Assembly (NCBI GenBank): GCA_005784505.1
Contig: VCAZ01000092.1
Location: forward strand, 1,139,928 to 1,203,927
Direction: 5' to 3'
Source: Bagarius yarrelli
Lineage: Eukaryota; Chordata; Actinopteri; Siluriformes; Sisoridae
DNA: 64,000 nt
In this document: piece after piece, positions 23,501 through 34,205 of the stretch
Layout: each line of letters opens with the position of its first letter
How positions within the stretch are numbered: position 1 is the first letter of the stretch
Notes under the pieces: generated by a model
Told to the model about the DNA's origin: nothing
The model's database searches: none
What the model saw: the letters and a program-made list of their open reading frames with translations, nothing else
Program-made: the position numbers and the translations under genes

Positions 23501-23984
23501 CTATTCCAAAACCAGCGCAGCAAAAAGTGAAAAGCAATTTCGCAGCTCTAGGTGAGATCAGGTTCTCGGACTGGAAAATTATGAAATGGTAGTAAAGACT
23601 TGGATACAAATGGTCGATGCGGACTTGCAGCGAAAAATAAAAAGGTGAAAAAAAAAAAAAAAAAAAAAAAAAAAAGATAGGACCCGAGTCATGCTTGCAT
23701 ATTGTGGTCTTAATTCCTTCCTGTACTTCCCTGTCTCTTGCTCTCTCTTTGGCGTAGGTCATCGCCAAGGTATTTTTTAGTCGGAACTCATTTTACAATG
23801 CAGAGTTTTGATATTTACTGCGAGTTAATTGTATTTTTAAAAATAATTACTGTTTTATTGTATGTTTTGGTATTAGAGTACCTACAGTTTTATTCTACTA
23901 ATATCTATCTTTTATGTTATGAAATTCTATTCTATTCTTCTATTTTTAGTCACCGCTTTAATTTTTCCTCATTAGACCATTAGA

Positions 23985-24420
23985 CAGCTGCAGCCGTACA
24001 GAACGCTGTCACCAGCATTCGGACTAAAACCAGAAAGTCTGAACATCAGGTCCTTACACTGGCTGCAAGTTACATTTAGGATTGATTTTAAAGATGTACT
24101 TGTTTATAAATCATCAGTGGCCTATAGGAAGAATCTGCGTTAGCTATATGTTGCCCGCAGTTGGAACCAGCTACCAAGGAGATCAGCTGCGTTAATCATA
24201 GCCGTCTTTAACCAGACTCAAAAACATTTATTTCGTTCTTTGCACTCATTGATTGGGCACTGTGCTACGTCTGAAACAACTACAATCATTTTATATTCTT
24301 AACTGTTTTTATCCATGTTAAATCTTTATTTTATTTTAATTTCTCTGTTTTTCTTATGTAAAACACTTTAAATTACCAGTGTGCATAAAAGGTGCAAGAA
24401 ATAAACTTGCCTTGCGTTAC
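23985..24420 (+). mobile_element. 5'-truncated LINE inserted in the C2 exon, copy A
   Basis: Plus-strand frames give VQNAVTSIRTKTRKSEH and then RSLHWLQVTFRIDFKD and LLVYKS-like sequence. This matches the C-terminal end of L2/Rex1-type reverse transcriptases (QNAAARVLT.T.....ITPVL..LHWLPV..RI.FK). The end reads AAATAAACTTGCCTTGCG. About 45 bases of the same insertion, with the same left junction, remain in unit B at 35303-35347. Confidence 0.7.
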
Positions 24421-24494
24421 TAAAACATTGTCAGTTTAATGACTGGTAAATGTGTTTTACCCCAAGTAAAGCTTTGATGCTTGATTTAGTTCCC

Positions 24495-24640
24495 TGTTCC
24501 CTGTGTCACCTCTGATCACACTGGTAATGCTCAGACTGCTGTTGTTGTCTGTTAGCTGAATTCGCTCGTCTGCAGTTACCACCAGAGCTGCCTTTCAGCC
24601 CACAAATGATAAAGAGGAGCGGACGCGAGCCGTTAAAATG
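24495..24640 (-). pseudogene. C2-type Ig exon remnant, copy A
   Basis: The minus strand keeps VVTADERIQLTDNNSSLSIT and SVIRGDTG, the E/F-strand end of a C2-type Ig domain, and then loses the expected Y/F-x-C motif at the LINE junction. The upstream side is shortened (LSFVG instead of LSFLWLNV). It cannot encode a full Ig domain. Confidence 0.65.
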
Positions 24641-24916
24641 TAATACAGGGCTTAATGGACAGTACTAGTATGGATTTAAAGCTTAACTATCAAAACATGA
24701 GTATAATCACTTTACCAACATGATTAGCTTTCTTGATTTTAGACAATCACTTTTTCAGCCATACTGACAAAAATAATATTGCAAAGTTATCAGCTAGGAT
24801 GAAATGATGAAAAAAACACGTGTAAAATTCCTCTTTGCCGGCTTATGTATAGTCTAATAATTATGATATTACACATCTACAGATTTTTGTTGTGGGCTCA
24901 GTCAGCAATCTTCAAT

Positions 24917-24955
24917 CAAATAGTATAGTATAGTATAGTATAGTATAGTATATAG
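24917..24955. repeat. (ATAGT)n pentanucleotide repeat
   Basis: Six to seven copies of TATAG/ATAGT in an AT-rich intron of copy A. Confidence 0.85.
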
Positions 24956-25281
24956 TAATATAGCATTATTTATAGCATGATAGTCACTAAAATATGTTAC
25001 CAAAAGTAGTTTTACACACAGAATTTTTAGTAAATAAATAAATTCAACTAACATAATTATTGAGTCGCTCCATCTATAATTAATAATAATGCAGTTATAG
25101 TCTTATAATGCAAATATAATATCATATTCGACAAGATGTGCATTTAAGTTCAGCTGTAAAGATTTCATGCAGTACCAGATTTTCAAAAAATGTTTAGCTA
25201 AAAGCTATAAAATATACGTGAATTTACAAAATAGGGACTTCACATTATTAAAGACTGCAATTGTGGGTTAAAAAAACTCAC

Positions 25282-25596
25282 CAAGCACATACAGTGCGGT
25301 TTTACCCTCTACAGAAGCTGCATTACGCTGTATAGTGAGAGTATAAGATCCAGTATCATTCTCCAACAGGTTCCTGAGCTCCAGAGCTAATGTGCTGGGG
25401 TCCATGCTCGCTCTGTCTGTGTACGGTGGTAGAACAGTAACTCCACTTGGTGGTCCAAGAAGAATAGTTGTATTAACTGCCCACCTGATTAAGTTGTGTG
25501 GGGGACTTGGGATACGGGTTGGTGTGATCACTACCTTCTCCCCAACAGCTATTTTCATACTGACAGGTAATTCCAGCTCCTGACCAAAGCATACTC
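25282..25596 (-). CDS. V-type Ig domain exon, copy A (intact)
   Basis: A 315-nt phase 1-1 exon with acceptor CACAG and donor GTGAGT, open throughout. The 105 residues run from GVCFGQELELPVSMKIAVGE to KTALYVLG. Features are the strand-C tryptophan (IRWAV), LELRNLLENDTGSYTLTI at the E-F turn, and one N-glycosylation site (NDT) in that turn, with another at NTT. There is only one cysteine, in GVCFG, so the usual Ig disulfide is absent. That pattern, with NDTG.Y.L, is typical of CEACAM N-domains and related SLAM/CD48-type receptors. The domain would be extracellular, the likely ligand-binding tip. Confidence 0.85.
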
Positions 25597-25749
25597 CTGT
25601 GTGATGAAATAAATATTCCGAACAAAACAAAACCTCAATCTAAGAACAAACACACAGTTAAATCAATTGACTGTCGATTAAAACTTTGACTAAAGAAGAG
25701 GGCAGTTAGTCGCTTTATTACTTTTTAGAAATATGTATAACGTGATTAC

Positions 25750-25798
25750 CTGAAGTTGTCAGCAGAAGCAAAGTGCAGTAAACAGCGTAGAAAAACAT
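25750..25798 (-). CDS. Signal-peptide exon, copy A
   Basis: ATG at 25796-25798 starts MFFYAVYCTLLLLTTS, a short hydrophobic leader, followed by a GTAATC donor in phase 1. It joins in frame to the V exon after a 153-bp intron. The equivalent exon in unit B is at 38675-38724 (MDSHAVFCSLLLLTFP). This supports the chosen start. Confidence 0.85.
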
Positions 25799-26156
25799 CT
25801 GGACAGACCCGGAGCTCCACAGCTGCCACTCACTGAGCGTCTTTACCGAAGCGGCACCACGACCAAAGTGGTGGGGGCAAGTTTAGATAGTGGGATTTAC
25901 AAGGAAGAGGCAAATAATGTTGCCCGCTTCGCGTTAGTAAATCGTTAACCCCGCCCCTTCAGATAATCAAAGAATTTAATTGGTCTGTAAACCAAGTCAG
26001 ACCTGTCAGTTATTATGTTTAAAAGAGAAATTACAGAGAAATATCTGTTCCGATTAATCACCCGAGATGAACCGAATAATAATTCGACTAAGAAAACAAA
26101 TAAACTGCAGATAAAAATCTCCACCGGTTTGTCCCAGATCTTCACACCCATATTCC

Positions 26157-26170
26157 GCCTTTATAACCTT
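26157..26170 (-). promoter_or_regulatory. TATA-like box shared by copies A and B
   Basis: GGTTATAAAGGCGGAAT on the minus strand parallels GTTATAAAGGCAGAAC at 38806-38821, upstream of the copy B leader exon. In B it is about 85 bases from the ATG; in A it is about 360 bases, so a first non-coding exon or an insertion would be needed in A. Confidence 0.4.
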
Positions 26171-26206
26171 CGAGTCAGTCGATGTGCTTCATAGCCTCTG
26201 ACTATT

Positions 26207-26207
<1 letters not shown>

Positions 26208-26239
<32 letters not shown>
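26208..26239. repeat. (CA)n microsatellite
   Basis: Sixteen CA units between the A and B genes. Confidence 0.9.
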
Positions 26240-26243
<4 letters not shown>

Positions 26244-26249
26244 ATAACA

Positions 26250-28900
26250 CAACATTTAACAATAAGATTATATAATAATATTTTTATTATTACTCTTATA
26301 AAAATAACATGTATTCGTTTTTGACAACAGCTGAATTACACGTGGTGGTCAGATTGTTTACAATTATTTGGGATAATAACTGAAACTCAAACTGTGCTGA
26401 ATGTGACACCATTTTTATTTAAATCTAGAAGCAGATTTTTCTAAATTAGATCTTGGTTTATATGAGCTTTAGTTTGAGTGGGAAAGGAAAAGTTAAAGTG
26501 TTCAAACCAATAATGTCTTGAGTCGATAAATCATGAATTGAAAACAAATCGAACAATGTGTGTGAAGTTAAGTGTGAAGTGCACTCAGTGTCGTGGTGTC
26601 ACTTATATTATACTGCAACTAAAGTCAGTCCCCGTTCTTAATGTTTTGGGCAAGTGTAAGAATCTAAATGATCTGACATCTAGATGGCAGGGTTAAAGCA
26701 TCTTCAAAACAACATGCGAGGTGTCGAAAGTTCTCCAGGAATTAACAACCAGTGAACTGAAAGCATGGGTCGTGAAGGCTCCTATAGAAAAAATGCTACA
26801 GTCCAAGACCTCACAGTGCTGAACGCTACATTATTTACTACAAATTATTGACTTGATTAAGCTGTACATGAAAAATATGCACATGTTGAAATATATTGAC
26901 TTTATTTTTTAGAGTTTGGTTCAACCTGTTTTTGGTTTGATGTCAGTTTATACATTATATTATTTTAATCTCAACTTAAAAGTATATGTGCTTATTCTGG
27001 CCTGTATACATCTCAAAAATGGCTAGCTTGCTATTTCAATAGAAAAATAAATAGCTATTCATTTTTACTTGGCTTTAGATAATGATAATGTTATAAGAAA
27101 TGTAAGAAATTGCAACTGAAATAATCTTGGGTGATTTTTTTATTTTATTTTTGTAAAAGTTATACTGAATGGATGAACAATAAAAATTAAACACATTTCA
27201 CTAAGAACGGTTTTACTTAAATGTCACAAACTAATGCCAGTTTCTGCTTTAGGTAAAGCACTAAAATAGTAAAATGGACAGCAGGTCAAAGGGATTATCA
27301 TAAAATATTTAAAAAAAAATCTCTCATTAGAGGCCATGTGACCATCTTTAAGATAAACAACGCTATAGTATGGAACAATAAGAGGAAACTTAAACCGGAA
27401 ATGAAAATTAATTATTTTCAATACAATCATCAAAATACAAATATTTTTCTTAGATTGTTAGATGATTTTTTTAATCTAATATAAAGCACAGAAAACAAGA
27501 TCTAAGCATTTAATTCTGATCATTTAGATGCACAACCTTTAACGCACCACCTTTACTCATGCTTTAATAGTTTTATTACAAACATATTCAATAAATCTAC
27601 ATTGATTCTCTTTTTTGTCAATCATTAATGTGGAACTGCATTGTATAGTCTTTTGTTCAGTCTTTTTTTCACAGTCCACTTTTAACCAAATAATCTAAGT
27701 TTCCTGTCCTTTTCTCCAAACTGGCGACAGCTGTCCTCTTCCTTATAACAGATGTCTTTATCCCTGAGCTGGCTTTACATAATAATCAAAATAATCATTT
27801 CAATGAAGTGTCAAAACTAAATTAAAACTCCAAAGCTCAAAATAAATATTATTAGTATTAGTGGTGTCGCAAAGCCTAGACTAGAAGAGCTAAATGGTTG
27901 TGCAGGAGGAAGCAGATATTCATGCTGAAAACACCTTTAAACATTTTATTGACAAGGAAGCAGAAGTAAAAAAAAAACACTGAATTGCAGTGTTGGGAAA
28001 GTTCCGTAGAAAATCGAATGGGTTACCAACTAAAAGTTATTTTATTAAGAACGTAATAAGCAGTGTAACTTTTATTTAAAATAACAACTTATAACAATTG
28101 ATCATTTTTCCACATACATCTACTATCTATACATTTAAACCAGGAAGTGTTAACAATACAGTATTACGTCTTTATGAGGTAATGTGAGTTAGTTTGATCA
28201 ATTAAAAATTTTAATTGTTTATTTTTATAATGAATTAAAATCAGCCTCGGGAACAATTATATCGACAGATCTGGTGATTTTAAAGAGGAATTAAAGAGAC
28301 AATTCTATAGTAAAATTGATCTTTATGGTAAACTTCCTGGATAAATTATATTAACATGTCTGAAAAAACACAAAAAAATCATGAAATAAACATTTTATGA
28401 TTATAAAAGCACCTTAAGTATATTTTTAGAAATTCTGTGAATTGTAAGAGCTTGCAGATGTTATTTTTCCAGATGTCAGATGCTGTTATCACTATTTAAT
28501 AAATCTGTGGCTAAAGGGAAGAGTATAGAACTTTAAAAACTAAATTTTAGCTGAAGAGGAAAATCAATCAAATATTTTACAAATTTTAAATCCTGTTTTT
28601 GTTTCTTTACTTCTGTCAATTAGAAATGTTTTTATGTAGTCTAACGCTAGGTTCATGGTTAACCAAATATTCAGTTTTACTTCCTCTTCCTATGTGGTTG
28701 AATTCAGTTGGTACAACAGTTAGTTCTTATAGTCCAAACATGATTATAGAGCGATTATAGAGCATTTCTAAAGCAAACTTTATTAAACATGTAGAGTAAC
28801 AGCACTCAAATATTTTACCGCATTTTACGGTTACTATTATTGCTACACTTACTCCAATATGCCAGTCTCTATATAATAGACTGTATATACATTGATGTCT
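26250..28900. other. Intergenic AT-rich stretch between copies A and B
   Basis: No exon is recognised. The segment about 26580-26830 (GAACTGAAAGCATGGGTCGTG, CCTATAGAAAAAATGCTACA) looks like the worn interior of a DNA transposon. The rest shows nothing I can identify. Confidence 0.4.
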
Positions 28901-28934
28901 TTTATAGTAATGTGGAGAAATCTATATAACCCAC

Positions 28935-29335
28935 TATATATAGCTATTAGTGGCTCCAGTCATGTCCACCTTTTCCCACTTTGGCATTAATGGCGAGCGG
29001 TGGCCTTCACAATGCTGTGGACTTTTCTGACAGCCAGTACTCACGGAGGCCTGGTGACCAGGTACCTCCATTAATTCCTCCTGTGCTAACGACTGAGCTT
29101 GTCGTGCTGTGATTTACGCGTCGTGGCGCATGGACCCATATGAGGGTCACACGCATGAAGCAGAGACAGAAAAGCATGGTGGACGAAGACTAATGGGACT
29201 ACAAGTGAGTCCTGTCAGCAAGTGGTCAGAGGAGGCCTGGTGCTCCAGGTACGTTCACCGTTCTTCCCTGTCTGGTGTTCACAGGACGGTTGTGACACAC
29301 CATGGCCTATAAGGGGCTGTGAGAAAATGTTCCAC
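28935..29335 (+). repeat. GC-rich duplicated repeat, copy in unit B
   Basis: CTTTGGCATTAATGGCGAGC, GCGCATGGACCC, AGGGTCA and AAGCAGAGACAGAAAAGC recur at 46770-47130. Both lie just before the 3' flank of a receptor unit. The source is probably a DIRS-type element, since the 46-kb copy adjoins recombinase-like sequence. No protein is assigned to the short ORFs. Confidence 0.5.
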
Positions 29336-29915
29336 TGGTTTTTATAGCCAGTTACCCAAGGGGCCTGGCGGCCAGTAGCCATTGTGCAATTCTAATCTAG
29401 CTTGACTGAGGTTGCCTATAAAACATAGAATAAACCAAGAAATGTTTAGAATTGTATGCAACCGAGAAGCAAATGGAGTCTGAAAAGAGAGTGTGATCGA
29501 AGAACTTCTCTGAACACGAGAAAAGTTTTTAAAGGCAAATAGTTTGAAGTCATTCTGAATATTGAAGATAAACTGCACTCAGCAGCTGTTGAATCAAAAA
29601 GGAATGCCTAGAAACCTATTTGTAATGAACACAATACAAATGAACACAAATATACAAGAGCAATACAAACATATTAGGTAAAAAAAATTCAGCTTTAATA
29701 TGTGACTTTCTTTAAAATCAGTTATTATTGTAGCTGTTAAACACAGGTTGTGTGAAAGAATATAACAAATAAACCTATAAAAAGGAGTTGGATGAGTTAC
29801 TAAAAGGAATTAATGGAAAGCCAGCAGCCTTTGGAGATACCAGATGATAGATAGTTTAGATGATAAATAACACACAACTACATTAAGTATATGAATTATT
29901 TTTTGGCTTATATTT

Positions 29916-31520
29916 ACCCTCTGTGATCTAACCTTCCGTTCATCTCCAAAATCCTAGAGAAGGTAGTAGCGCAGCAGCTATGTTCATATTTACAAAGAAA
30001 TAACATACACAAACTTTATCAATCAGGATTCAGGCCTCACCACAACACAGAGACGGCACTGGTCAAAGTAGCTAATGACCTCTTACTGGCATCCGATCAA
30101 GGCTGTGTCTCGTTGCTTATATTACTTATATTAGTGCGGCTTTCGACACCATAGATCACAATATTCTTCTTCACAGATTAAAAAAATCAGTAGGAATTAA
30201 AGCAACGGCTCTTGCGTGGCTCAGGTCCTATTTAACCGATCGTTACCAGTTTGTTGATTTAAATGGTGATTATTCTGCGTGCTCCCTTGTAAAGTATGGT
30301 GTTCCACAGGGCTCGGTTTTAGGCCCACTTCTTTTCTCTCTTTACATGCTGCCTGTGGGAAACATAATTCGTAAGCATGATATCAGTTTCCACTGTTACG
30401 CTGATGACACACAGTTATACGTCTCATCAAGGCCTGATGCTAAAATTAAGCAATGTGTGAAGGAAATAAGAGATTGGATGTTATGCAATTTCCTTTTGCT
30501 TAACCCTGACAAGACGGAGGTTCTGGTTCTAGGACCACAGGTAGCTAAAAGTAAGCTTCCTGATTACACCTTAACCCTAGACAGTCTTTCTGTTTCACCA
30601 AGTGCAACACTAAAAGATCTGGGTGTGATTTTAGACTCCAATCTCTCATTTGAGGCCCATGTCGACAATATTAGCAGGATAGCGTTCTATCATCTCAGAA
30701 ATATCGCTAAAATAAGAAATATCTTGTCACTTACTGATGCCGAAAAAATTATTCATGCGTTTATCACATACAGGCTGGATTACTGTAATGCTTTACTGTC
30801 TGGATGTTCAACTAGGTGCATTAATAAACTTAGTTATTCCAGAACGCAGCAGCGAGAGTCCTTACTAAAACTAAAAGATACGAGCACATCACGCCGGTCC
30901 TATCCACACTGCATTGGCTTCCAGTGAGACACTGCATCGATTTTAAAATACTACTTTTAACTTATAAAGCTCTAAATGGTCTCGCACCGCAGTACTTAAG
31001 CGAACTTCTAGTGTCTTACGTTCCGCCACGCCTACTTCGATCAAAGGATGCAGGCTGCCTGTCAGTATTATAAAAACTACAGCAGGGGGCAGAGCCTTTT
31101 CTTACAGAGCCCCAATGCTATGGAATAGCCTCCCTATGTATGTTCGGGAATCAGACACAGTCTCAGTGTTTAAGTCCAGGTTAAAAACTTAATTATTTAA
31201 TCAAGCATTTTGTATTGATTCCCCTTAGATAAAGGAGCAGATCTGGACTCATGGGTGTTGAGTATTATGGTGATCTGGTATGTTTAGATGCTGTCTTCCC
31301 CTCTCTTATTGATCACGGTGTTGATGATGAGAGCAGCTGGTTGCTTAACATATCAGGGAGCCCTCATGTCTGTGTTTTCCTCTGGTTCTCCTTTTAGTTA
31401 TGCTGACCTAGTTAGTCTTGCCGGAGTCCATCCTTGCACTCTACATTATTCATTTAATCAATCCAAACCGTGTGATTACATTGTCACTTAACTGTTTTCC
31501 TTCTTTTTTTTGTCTTCCTT

Positions 31521-31569
<49 letters not shown>

Positions 31570-32019
31570 TGAGTTACATATGCCACAACGGAGCTGCTGG
31601 TGATCCAGACCCCATCTCCACCCCGGACCTGTTGGACCCTTCCCTGTGACCTGCCCCAGCGGATGATACATCTCCAGGGTGACCTAGGACGTCCCACTTC
31701 ACCATAAAGACGTTCCAGCTGTTCTTTAAGGACTTATGATTAAAATTGTTCACACACACAATGTAACCACATAATCCCTACTACTTGTTTTTCACCCAAA
31801 TGAGGATGAGTTCTCTGCTGAGTCTGGTTCCTCTCAAGGTTTCTTCCTATCTCATCTCAGGGAGTTTTTCCTTGCCACCGTCGCCCCCGGCTTGCTCATC
31901 AGGGACAAACTGATTTCTGTTTCATTTTATCTCATAATTTCTTTAATTGTGTAAAGCTGCTTTGTGACAATCACCATTGTAAAAAGTGCTATACAAATAA
32001 AACTGAATTGAATTGAATT
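29916..32019 (+). mobile_element. L2-type LINE, 5' truncated, copy 1
   Basis: It starts inside the reverse transcriptase (TCTAACCTTCCGTT = SNLPF) and ends ACTGAATTGAATTGAATT, the short tandem tail typical of fish L2. It includes a (TC)n tract at 31524-31564 and a 3' UTR shared with the copy at 41.1-43.6 kb. The two copies look nearly identical over long stretches, suggesting recent activity. It is on the plus strand, opposite to the receptor genes. Confidence 0.9.
29925..31230 (+). pseudogene. L2 reverse transcriptase, broken
   Basis: The open part at 30346-30927 starts in the thumb-side catalytic region: HCYADDTQLYVSS holds the YADD box. Before it, YGVPQGSVLGPLLFSLYML is in frame from 30190. 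The first catalytic aspartate block (LDLSAAFDTIDH in the other copy) is damaged near 30127-30140 by a small deletion. Later frameshifts near 30830 and 31065 (RIIKT block shortened) interrupt the C-terminal part. It is not able to encode a complete enzyme. Confidence 0.85.
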
Positions 32020-32881
32020 TACCCTTCACATCATCAGGAGCAAGTGTGTCAATGTTTGCCTGTAATGGTCATCAGAAGAAAAGACGCACCATCCATTGAA
32101 GGTTGGCTAACGAATTTCATGAATTAGAAATATTTTAAGAAGGAGCATGAAATGAAGATGAAGATACTAGAAGTAGAACTGGAGATGAAGATGAAGGAAT
32201 CAGGGAAGCAGCAGGCTGAAATGTCACATCAATGTATGCATCTGTGAAATAAAATTTGTTTTATTAGGTCAAGATGTTATGATGTTTATCAGACAGAATA
32301 TCAATATATTTATATATTTTATTTGCTAAATAGATGTATCAGACCAGAGCCGAAGGTTAATAAATAAATAATGCAAATATATCTATTTAAAGGTATTTCT
32401 GTGCTCTGTTGTATATGGTAGCACATCTGGATAGTCATTCTTTTCTAACAGTAAGATCTGCACATCCCTTCTGTTTCGGGTAGTTGTAGAGAACACGCAG
32501 AGCAGCTTTAATGATTTACTTTGTAAAAAAAATAGGCTGCTTAATCAAATGTTTAATAAATATACATTTTCTTTGTAATTAACTTTATTAAAATAGTAAA
32601 AAGAAAATATTAATTAAGGTGTGTCTTTATCTCAGTTGTACCCTATAATTAAAATAGAGCTTAATACCTTATTTTCCACAAACAGCTGAGTTTGTCCTAA
32701 TGGACACATTTCTCTATGTCAGAGGTTTTCATATATTTCTCCCTGGATGATCAGTAATAAATAAATATATTTAGTAGTCTGTACACGAGATTACAAAATG
32801 TCAGCAAAGAAATAGCAAATTTTATTAAATTGGACTGGAATTAAATAAATGGGTTACAAATAACTTATATAGACTGCCTAC

Positions 32882-32983
32882 CGTATCAGGGTGAGGTGTG
32901 TGACGCGTCTGAGTGTTAGATCCACCCACAGCCGGTGCAGCGTTCTTATTTTTGAAACGGACCATGTTTTCATAGTTTGAATC
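32882..32983 (-). CDS. Cytoplasmic tail exon with YENM motif, copy B
   Basis: After TATTTAG the frame reads DSNYENMVRFKNKNAAPAVG, then GSNTQTRHTPHPDT, up to a GTAGGC donor-like site. If that donor is not used, the frame runs 18 more codons (VGSLYKLF...) to TAA at 32825. YENM fits both a PI3-kinase p85 SH2 site (YxxM) and a Grb2-type site (YxN). No ITIM or ITSM consensus is seen. A plausible signalling tail, inferred from motif only. Confidence 0.65.
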
Positions 32984-33223
32984 CTAAATATATAAAGAAC
33001 AAATTAAAATAAAAATAGGTAAATTATACATTTACAGTAGTTCCACATTTAAATCCATGTGAATTCATGACACAATTTATTAGATTCTGCAGGCTGTGGA
33101 TAGTTTTTAATAAATATGACTGTCTGAACCTTATTTAAGGTTTCATGGTGACACAAACTATTTTATATTTTGTTTCTTTTATCAGATTGATATTCAGATA
33201 ATTAATTAAAGAAACTGCCTTAC

Positions 33224-33246
33224 CTCTTCATCTGTATTATGTGCTG
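33224..33246 (-). CDS. 23-nt cytoplasmic micro-exon, copy B
   Basis: Acceptor GAACAG, exon CAGCACATAATACAGATGAAG plus AG, donor GTAAGG. It joins phase 1 to phase 0 and encodes AAHNTDEE with the preceding base. It is exactly conserved in copy C at 49145-49167, which argues for past function. Confidence 0.65.
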
Positions 33247-33289
33247 CTGTTCAAGAAAGAATAGGTATCAATAAATCATTACTTTGAGG

Positions 33290-33690
33290 ACAAATATTTG
33301 TGGACACCTTACCAGCACAGCCAAGACTGTGTTTTCCCACAAAGACCCAAACACTGTTCCAGCCTGATAATGTCTATGTGCACAAAGCCCCTGAGCTCCA
33401 TAAACAAATGGTGGGTTAGGGTTTGTATGATATAGAACAGCTGTGTTCTGAAAAGAGCCCTGACCTCAACCCCACTAAAAACCTTTGTGATGAACATGAA
33501 CACCGATTTCACCTTCCCAGACCTTTCACCTGATATTAACACCCGATCTCACTAAAACTATTGCGGCTGAATGAGTAAATACCCACCGCCACGAGCCACA
33601 ATCCAGTGGAGAGCTTTTCCAGAAGTGTAAAGGTTTTAAAAACATATATGGATGTGATGGTTGGGTGTCCTAATAATTCATGTCATGTAT
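33290..33690 (+). mobile_element. Tc1-type MITE interior, unit B
   Basis: AATATTTGTGGACACCTTACC, GTGCACAAAGCCCC, GAGCCCTGACCTCAACCCC and ATATATGGATGTGATGGTTG lie in the order known for this teleost element. Copies are at 22150-22500 (A) and 49200-49600 (C). It is intronic in the receptor genes and predates the duplications. Confidence 0.7.
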
Positions 33691-33772
33691 TTTAGAAATA
33701 GCATAATAAATATCATAATGTTACTATCAAGTGAATGTCTAGTTACATATTTAATAAGATTTTCACACATAC

Positions 33773-33816
33773 CTCCACTCTGAGTCTGATTATTTTTCTC
33801 GGAGTTTGAGCATGGC
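33773..33816 (-). CDS. 44-nt cytoplasmic exon, copy B
   Basis: Acceptor TTTTAG and donor GTATGT. With the two bases from the transmembrane exon it encodes MPCSNSEKNNQTQSG, a juxtamembrane stretch. Conserved at 49680-49723 in copy C (one N to K change) and shortened to about 38 nt in copy A. Confidence 0.7.
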
Positions 33817-34081
33817 CTAAAAGAATGTAAGAAAATAGAGTTACACATATTTACCCATTATTTCCTTTAAAAGATAAATCACACGCACAAATCTTAAAAA
33901 CAGTAATTCTGATTATATACAGGAACACATTCATTTCAAATTTACTTCAGACCTCAAAATAAATCAGCATTTTAAGATTTAAGTCTACGAGACAATTTTG
34001 GATCAACATGTTTATAACTCCTGTTAGGAATAAAATATCTTGCTGTAGAATCAAGATCAAGCAGAAGATTAATTTACTTAC

Positions 34082-34205
34082 ATTTCTTTTACTTTTATTA
34101 AGTAGACAGTCAGACCAGCAAGTCCAGCAAGGCTTAATAAAACCCCGATAACAATCCCAGCTATAGCTCCGTCAGACAGCGACTTTCCACCTGCAGTCTC
34201 TCTTT
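34082..34205 (-). CDS. Transmembrane exon, copy B (intact)
   Basis: A 124-nt exon between an AATAG acceptor and a GTAAGT donor. It encodes ETAGGKSLSDGAIAGIVIGV and LLSLAGLAGLTVYLIKVKE: a short stalk, then about 22 hydrophobic residues rich in G, A, I, V and L, then a basic stop-transfer KVK. The G/A-I-V start (GAIAGIVIGV) is the usual form in CEACAM- and SLAM-like receptors. It would anchor the protein as a type I membrane protein. Confidence 0.8.

Larger units (their letters stand above)
21778..25798 (-). pseudogene. CEACAM/SLAM-like immunoglobulin receptor gene, copy A
   Basis: A minus-strand gene with exons recognised by splice sites and by alignment to copies B and C: signal peptide 25750-25798, V-type domain 25282-25596, C2-type remnant about 24495-24640, transmembrane about 22846-22952, and cytoplasmic exons about 22574-22611, 22096-22114 and 21778-21878. 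The first two exons are intact and join in phase 1. The C2 exon is cut by a LINE fragment. The transmembrane and tail exons have many 1-3 base gaps relative to B and C, which break the frame. Those gaps may be sequence errors, so decay of the distal part is uncertain. Such proteins are membrane receptors for cell adhesion or immune recognition; function here is inferred from domain type only. Confidence 0.7.
29770..32740. repeat. 3' flank of tandem unit B, split by L2
   Basis: Collinear with 20800-21580 and 47840-48660. An L2 LINE replaces 57 bases found in A (and C) between GGCTTATATTT and ACCCTT. Confidence 0.85.
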
